From the NCBI GenBank assembly GCA_007133745.1, contig SLMC01000318.1, forward strand, positions 1 through 8,095: DNA of 8,095 bases, in the 5' to 3' direction. The notes under the pieces are model-generated. The model searched no databases. It saw only the letters and a program-made list of their open reading frames with translations, and had not been told where the DNA came from. This document shows positions 4,796 to 8,095 of this stretch, piece after piece. The DNA is from Kiritimatiellia bacterium. GTDB taxonomy: Bacteria > Verrucomicrobiota > Kiritimatiellia > UBA8416 > SLMC01. Position numbers and translations under genes: made by a program. The first letter of the stretch is position 1, and the number at the start of each line of letters is the position of its first letter.

Positions 4796-6259
4796 ATGAA
4801 CATACCGCCTTTTTTGCCGTTTTACGAGTTCAGTCTTCGCCTGCCGCAGCCGGGCGCGGAGACGGCGCTGTTCGCTTTCTTCGTACTGCTGGGCGCGCTG
4901 ACTTTGCTCTACGCGCTGCCCGACCGTCGGCCGGGGACGCTGATCGCGATGCTGCTGCATGCCGGGGGCGGACTGCTGGCGTTGACGGCGCAAGACCTGA
5001 TCGTCCTGTTGCTGGGCTGGGAGACCATGACCTTCACGGCCTTTTTCCTGCTGGCGCGGACCGGGCGCGAAAACGCCTTGTCGGCCGGGCTGCGCTATAT
5101 CGTCATCCACATGGCCTCCGCCACGCTCTTCTTTATCGGCGCCGCCGTGCATTGGCAGGCGACAGGCGCGCTCGCCGTCGCGCCGGCCACACCGGCGGCG
5201 CAGCCCTTCTTCCTGGCAGCCATATTGATCAAGACCGCGATGATCCCCATGCATGCCTGGCTGATCGACACCTACCCAAAAGCGTCCTACGCCGGCAGCG
5301 TCTTGTTCTCGATCTATACCACGAAAGTGGGGGTATTCACGGCGGCGCGGCTCTTGCGCGTTTCGCTGTTCGATCAGCCCGTGCTCGCGCTCGTCGGAGC
5401 GACGGTCGCCGTTCTGGCGGTGATCGGCGCCTTGCGCCAGCGCAACGCCCGCCGACTGCTGGCCTGGCACATCGTCAGCCAAATCGGCTTCATGCTGGCG
5501 GGCGTCGGACTGGCTGTCTCGATGGCGGGCGGTCGACTCGGCGTGGAGGCCGGATTGTTTCACGCCGTCAACCACATTGTGTACAAATCGGCGCTGTTGA
5601 TGGTGGCGGGCGCGGTCTGCCGTCAGTTCGGCCACGACGACTTGCATCGCATGGGCGGGGCCGGCCGGGGCATGCCCGTCACCTTCGCCGTCGCCGTCGT
5701 GGCTTCCCTCGCCATTGTCGGCGTGCCGCCCTTTGCCGGCTACGCCAGCAAGGAACTGCTTAAGCAAGCGAGCCAGACCCCCTTGATTCCGGGGCTGCTG
5801 CTGGTGGCTTCGGTGGGAACCGGATTGTCTTTCATCAAGTTCATTGCGCTTATCTTCCTGAAGAAGCCTGCGCCCGGATGCGATCTTCCGCTCAAGGATC
5901 CGCCTGCGCTCCAACGGATTCCGATGCTGATTTTGGCCGCGTTCTGCCTGATTAACGGACTGCGGCCCGGCTGGATACTGTCGGGGACGGATATCGATAT
6001 CTACACGCCGAGCGCCGTGATTTTCGGACTGATCCCGCCGTTGGCGGCCGGACTGATCTGGCTGGGCATTCGGCGACGCGTTTTGAGTGTGCCGGATTCG
6101 GCCGAGACCGAACCGGTCGTCTGGCCCGAAGCGGTCGGGAACAGGCTCTCGCCCTTGCTGCCGCGTTTGCGGGCCTGGCACGCTGTGCATCCGCACACCG
6201 CCTTCATGGCTCTGTTTCTCTTCTGGATCGCCCTAGCCTGTTGGCTGGGGAATGCGTGA
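4796..6259 (+). CDS. Second antiporter-like subunit (NuoL/MrpA-N or MbsH'-like)
   Basis: This 487-residue polytopic protein is of the same proton-conducting family as mnhD. Visible path residues are Glu76 in LLLGWETMTF (71-80), Lys146 in LIKTAMIPMHAWL (144-156), Lys177 in TTKVGVF, His225 in LLAWHIVSQIGF (221-232), His256 in LFHAVNH, Lys264 and Lys319 in VPPFAGYASK (310-319). The conserved Glu comes about 60 residues earlier than in mnhD (Glu135), so the first one or two helices of the family are missing. A longer C-terminal part (about 370-487) ends in a helix near 468-484. It could stand in for the N-terminal half of MrpA, or match the H' subunit of archaeal Mbs/Mbx. The ribosome site is weak (GAGA, about nine bases upstream). 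No in-frame extension is plausible, because the upstream DNA is repeats. Confidence 0.88.
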   Translation: MNIPPFLPFYEFSLRLPQPGAETALFAFFVLLGALTLLYALPDRRPGTLIAMLLHAGGGLLALTAQDLIVLLLGWETMTFTAFFLLARTGRENALSAGLRYIVIHMASATLFFIGAAVHWQATGALAVAPATPAAQPFFLAAILIKTAMIPMHAWLIDTYPKASYAGSVLFSIYTTKVGVFTAARLLRVSLFDQPVLALVGATVAVLAVIGALRQRNARRLLAWHIVSQIGFMLAGVGLAVSMAGGRLGVEAGLFHAVNHIVYKSALLMVAGAVCRQFGHDDLHRMGGAGRGMPVTFAVAVVASLAIVGVPPFAGYASKELLKQASQTPLIPGLLLVASVGTGLSFIKFIALIFLKKPAPGCDLPLKDPPALQRIPMLILAAFCLINGLRPGWILSGTDIDIYTPSAVIFGLIPPLAAGLIWLGIRRRVLSVPDSAETEPVVWPEAVGNRLSPLLPRLRAWHAVHPHTAFMALFLFWIALACWLGNA

Positions 6260-6288
6260 GCGTAAAGGACGTTGAAGTGACCCGTCAC

Positions 6289-6309
6289 CAGTAATCAGTG
6301 ATCAGTGCG
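6289..6309 (+). repeat. CAGTRAT heptads
   Basis: CAGTAAT (6289-6295), CAGTGAT (6296-6302) and the partial unit CAGTGCG (6303-6309) lie in the 72-bp gap between the convergent genes. Another example of the short-word repeats seen in other gaps of the window. Confidence 0.65.
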
Positions 6310-6327
6310 ACTGGGCTTTGCCAGTCG
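6308..6327. terminator. Possible bidirectional terminator hairpin
   Basis: CGACTGG (6308-6314) pairs perfectly with CCAGTCG (6321-6327) around a GCTTTG loop, between two convergent genes. There is no T-tract on either side, so intrinsic termination would be weak. Position is the main support. Confidence 0.4.
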
Positions 6328-6331
6328 GGGC

Positions 6332-6775
6332 CTAGTGTAAAAACGCTTGCAGGAGGTCGGCGCGGGTTCGGGCATCGAGCACGGCTTGACGCTTGGCGCG
6401 ATGCTTGAGCAGCTTGCCGATTTCGGACAGAAACTGAATATGCGGACCCGAAGCGCTCTTCGGCGACAGCGTCATGATAAAGATGCGGGCGGGCCGTCCA
6501 TCGACGCTTTCGATATCCAACGCGTTGCGGGTTACCGCGACACAAGCGATCAGTTCCTGCACCGCATCCGTTTTGGCGTGAGGAATGGCGATGCCGTGCT
6601 CCATGCCCACGGACATGCGCCGTGTATTGGCTTCCAGATCTTGCCGAGCCTGTTCGCGATCGCTCACCTTTCCGGTTCGACACAGCATCTCCAGAAGCGA
6701 TTCCATAACCGTGTCCATTCGGTCCGCGTCCAAATCGGGAACCACCGTCTCTTCGCTCAGCACATTCGCCAGCAT
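6332..6775 (-). CDS. PTS EIIA type-2 domain protein (PtsN-like)
   Basis: This 147-residue single-domain protein resembles the fructose/nitrogen-type EIIA phosphocarrier. His66 in HGIAIPHAKTD (60-70) is the expected phosphorylation site, and the hydrophobic strand RIFIMTLSP (97-105) and HIQFLSEIGKLL (112-123) match the fold's later elements. Length fits a stand-alone EIIA. The ATG at 6775 is chosen because AGGGAG (6786-6781) lies five bases upstream; the ATG at 6780 is too close to it and out of frame. No EIIB, EIIC, HPr or EI gene is in view, so a regulatory role is more likely than sugar uptake. In E. coli, PtsN controls potassium transport through TrkA and KdpD; a similar link to the convergent antiporter cluster is an inference from position only. 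Confidence 0.88.
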   Translation of the reverse strand: MLANVLSEETVVPDLDADRMDTVMESLLEMLCRTGKVSDREQARQDLEANTRRMSVGMEHGIAIPHAKTDAVQELIACVAVTRNALDIESVDGRPARIFIMTLSPKSASGPHIQFLSEIGKLLKHRAKRQAVLDARTRADLLQAFLH

Positions 6776-6823
6776 ACCATCTCCCTGTATCTCAATTCAG
6801 GTTCAAGCGGATTCGCCGTAAAC

Positions 6824-6840
6824 GCTCTGAAAAACAGAGC
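6824..6840 (-). promoter_or_regulatory. Hairpin in the EIIA gene leader
   Basis: GCTCTG and CAGAGC form a perfect 6-bp stem with a five-base loop (TTTTT on the minus strand). It lies between the predicted transcription start near 6855 and the EIIA start codon, so it would be in the 5' untranslated RNA. Function unknown. Confidence 0.4.
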
Positions 6841-6861
6841 CTATAACCCCATACCCGTGCA

Positions 6862-6889
6862 ATAATAGCCTGGCGCCATGGTTTGTCAA
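6862..6889 (-). promoter_or_regulatory. Strong sigma-70-type promoter for the EIIA gene
   Basis: On the minus strand TTGACA (6889-6884) is a perfect -35, followed after 16 bases by TATTAT (6867-6862), a five-of-six -10. The start would be near 6855, giving a leader of about 80 nt. This is the best promoter match in the window. Confidence 0.72.
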
Positions 6890-6922
6890 CGGCAACCCAA
6901 ATTCTTTTTTCAATATTTTCGC

Positions 6923-6951
6923 TTGTCTTTTCCGCGGGATCACGCTAGATT
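6923..6951 (+). promoter_or_regulatory. Probable promoter of the rpmB operon
   Basis: TTGTCT (6923-6928) and TAGATT (6946-6951) are separated by 17 bases, each matching four of six consensus bases. Transcription would start near 6958 and leave an 80-nt leader, divergent from the EIIA promoter about 35 bp away. The leader holds a weak AATAAA/TTTATT stem (6963-6968 with 6976-6981). Confidence 0.5.
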
Positions 6952-7037
6952 TTGGATGTTTGAATAAAAACAGAGTTTATTTCGAATGCGACAGGAGCCG
7001 TGAAACGGGATGTCCGGGCACGGAAGGAGCAACGGGA

Positions 7038-7265
7038 ATGTCAAGAGAATGCGAAATTTGCGGCAAGGGCGTACGGTTCGGCAATACGATCGTGCGGCAT
7101 GGCCTTGAAAAGAAAAAGGGCGGCATTGGCCTGCACACCACGGGAATTACGAAACGCCGCTATCTTCCCAATGTGCAACGGGTCAGAGTTCTGGAAAACG
7201 GCGGAACGGTCCGCCGCAAGGTGTGCGCGGCCTGCATCAAGTCCGGCAAGATTGTCAAAGCCTAG
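7038..7265 (+). CDS. rpmB: 50S ribosomal protein L28 (bL28)
   Basis: This 75-residue protein is ribosomal protein bL28, a component of the large subunit. The N-terminus MSRECEICGKG (1-11) and the core TGITKRRYLPNVQ (35-47) are characteristic. Two CxxC pairs, Cys5/Cys8 and Cys63/Cys66, make this the zinc-binding (C+) form. The insert HGLEKKKGGIGLHTTG (21-36) resembles longer L28 variants that I associate with PVC bacteria. The start is set by AAGGAG (7024-7029) eight bases upstream and by homology; the frame is open further upstream to 6960 but that extension is not L28-like. It is co-directional with the following gene, 22 bp away, probably as an operon. Confidence 0.95.
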   Translation: MSRECEICGKGVRFGNTIVRHGLEKKKGGIGLHTTGITKRRYLPNVQRVRVLENGGTVRRKVCAACIKSGKIVKA

Positions 7266-7287
7266 AGGTCATCCAACAGGAGCCGTC

Positions 7288-7770
7288 ATGGTCGAAGACG
7301 AATCGTCCGATATGACCGGGGAAGCTGAAGGCGACAGTGCGAACGCCGATGATTCCATGGAAATCAAGGATACGGACATCGTGTTCGACTGTCCGCATTG
7401 CGGGAAAAGTCTGGCCATCGACTACCGCGGCGCTGGCCTGAGCATTCCCTGCTCCGACTGCGGCAACGTAGTCGAGGTGCCCATCCCCGAAGGGATGCAG
7501 ATTACGGATGTCGACAGCGGCACCGAGGAACAGGGCGCCATTATTCTGGGTTTGCGCCGTTCTTTGGCGGCCAGCGACTTTCGCATCCGGCAACTGGAAG
7601 CCGAGATTTCCGAAATCAACGAACGTCGCGAAACCCTCGAGAAAAGCCGACGCGACAACATTTATCAGTTCGGCCAAATCCTCGAAAAGGTCGGCCTAAC
7701 CGAAAAACATCTCCGCGACGTCGCCCAGACGCTCGACAAGATCGCCGTCATCGCCAAGGAATCGCGCTAG
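7288..7770 (+). CDS. Hypothetical zinc-ribbon and coiled-coil protein
   Basis: This 160-residue soluble protein is not one I can name. Residues 1-30 are acidic and probably disordered. A zinc-ribbon follows, with Cys35/Cys38 in FDCPHCGK and Cys55/Cys58 in PCSDCGN, ending in VVEVPIPEG (61-69). Residues about 86-125 are rich in E, R and L with heptad-like spacing and likely form a coiled coil, and a second helical stretch covers 126-158. No signal peptide or membrane helix is seen. AGGAG at 7278-7282, five bases upstream, fixes the start; the same frame is open back through rpmB but that part is a shadow. The 22-bp gap to rpmB suggests cotranscription. A nucleic-acid or ribosome-associated role is possible but unproven. 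Confidence 0.82.
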   Translation: MVEDESSDMTGEAEGDSANADDSMEIKDTDIVFDCPHCGKSLAIDYRGAGLSIPCSDCGNVVEVPIPEGMQITDVDSGTEEQGAIILGLRRSLAASDFRIRQLEAEISEINERRETLEKSRRDNIYQFGQILEKVGLTEKHLRDVAQTLDKIAVIAKESR

Positions 7771-7896
7771 ACTCGGATATTGCGACCATGGTGCATTGCA
7801 TCTTGCCCGTGTGCGAGACATCCGTATTGGCCTTCCATTGTTTTGGGCGTTAATGCTTCTTTTTTCTTACCACCCGCTCGCGGACTCGCTGGAGTT

Positions 7897-8076
7897 CACG
7901 GAGACCACGGAGAGGGGATGAAAGTCAGACGGTTGGCGGTCGGACCGTCTGACTGTCCTGACTGTTCGCTCCGTGCATGCCGCGCCGGAGGCTTTGCGAA
8001 GGCGGGCTCTTCGTGCACTCCGTGGTTAAATCTTCTTTTTCCCCCTCTTCATTCGCGTTCATTCGCGTGATTCGCG
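7897..8076 (+). repeat. Short-word repeats in the 3' non-coding region
   Basis: The final 325 bp (7771-8095) show no credible gene. They hold tandem 9-mers CACGGAGAC and CACGGAGAG (7897-7914), with inverted copies of the core at 7969-7975 and 8018-8024; a perfect 11-bp inverted repeat (7923-7933 with 7944-7954, 10-nt loop); TGACTGT twice with period 9 (7950-7956, 7959-7965); and ATTCGCG three times (8051, 8061, 8070). The part from 7771 to about 7890 contains only a T-rich run (7857-7866) with no convincing terminator stem. Confidence 0.75.
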
Positions 8077-8095
8077 GGCTTTCTTTTCTTCTTCC

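Noticed and set aside
4554..4799. Plus-strand open frame of 81 codons in the repeat-rich gap
   Set aside because: It is a translation of octad repeats and hairpins, has no ribosome site and no recognisable protein features.
4667..6196. Long minus-strand open frame of 509 codons opposite the second antiporter gene
   Set aside because: Its composition is the same arginine/glutamine-rich antisense artefact, and it reads into the intergenic repeats at its end.
6960..7265. Longer L28 reading starting at 6960
   Set aside because: The extra 26 residues are not L28-like and begin almost at the predicted transcription start. AAGGAG before 7038 fits the normal N-terminus.
7000..7770. Extended 256-codon reading of the zinc-ribbon gene starting at GTG 7000
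   Set aside because: The extension overlaps rpmB in another frame. The ribosome site at 7278-7282 and the gap after rpmB support the start at 7288.
7845..7866. Intrinsic terminator after the zinc-ribbon gene
   Set aside because: A T-rich run is present, but the preceding bases form only a stem of about three pairs including a G-U.

Overview
The window carries a membrane cation/proton antiporter gene cluster of the Mrp (Mnh) type, laid out in the order of the membrane arm of archaeal Mbh/Mbs complexes. It is followed by a convergent PTS EIIA-like gene and a small rpmB operon. The DNA is GC-rich with compact, translationally coupled genes. The rpmB product is a four-cysteine L28 with a long basic insertion, and its neighbour is a small zinc-ribbon protein of a kind I associate with the PVC superphylum (Kiritimatiellota, Verrucomicrobiota, Planctomycetota). 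I therefore suggest a PVC-like anaerobe or a metagenome-derived relative, with low to moderate confidence. No rRNA, tRNA, CRISPR array, transposase or phage gene is visible.

Layout: 1-263 is non-coding, with a hairpin repeat element, a possible promoter and a nested stem-loop leader. 264-2816 holds mnhE, mnhF, mnhG, an MbhD-like gene, an MbhE-MnhB fusion and mnhC, mostly with start/stop overlaps. A 185-bp spacer with heptad repeats leads to mnhD (3002-4450). A 345-bp repeat-dense gap leads to a second antiporter-like subunit (4796-6259). After a short convergent gap comes an EIIA-like gene on the minus strand (6332-6775), then two divergent promoters, rpmB (7038-7265) and a zinc-ribbon/coiled-coil gene (7288-7770). 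The last 325 bp are non-coding and again rich in short-word repeats.

How the genes fit together: MnhE, F, G, MbhD, MbhE, MnhB, MnhC and two NuoL/M/N-like subunits can form a multi-subunit antiporter in the inner membrane. The usual single MrpA is here divided into separate pieces. No hydrogenase, ferredoxin or sulfane-reductase module follows within the window, so it most likely works as a stand-alone Na+/H+ (or K+/H+) antiporter. The EIIA protein next door could be a regulator, since nitrogen-PTS EIIA proteins regulate ion transport elsewhere.

The most unusual content is between the genes. Several gaps hold arrays of a different 7-, 8-, 9- or 10-nt word, often in inverted arms. One is a telomere-like, G-quadruplex-capable array, and one would form a 22-bp hairpin whose only imperfections are G-U pairs in the sense RNA. 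A hairpin element occurs twice in opposite orientations with compensatory stem changes, which points to conservation of structure.
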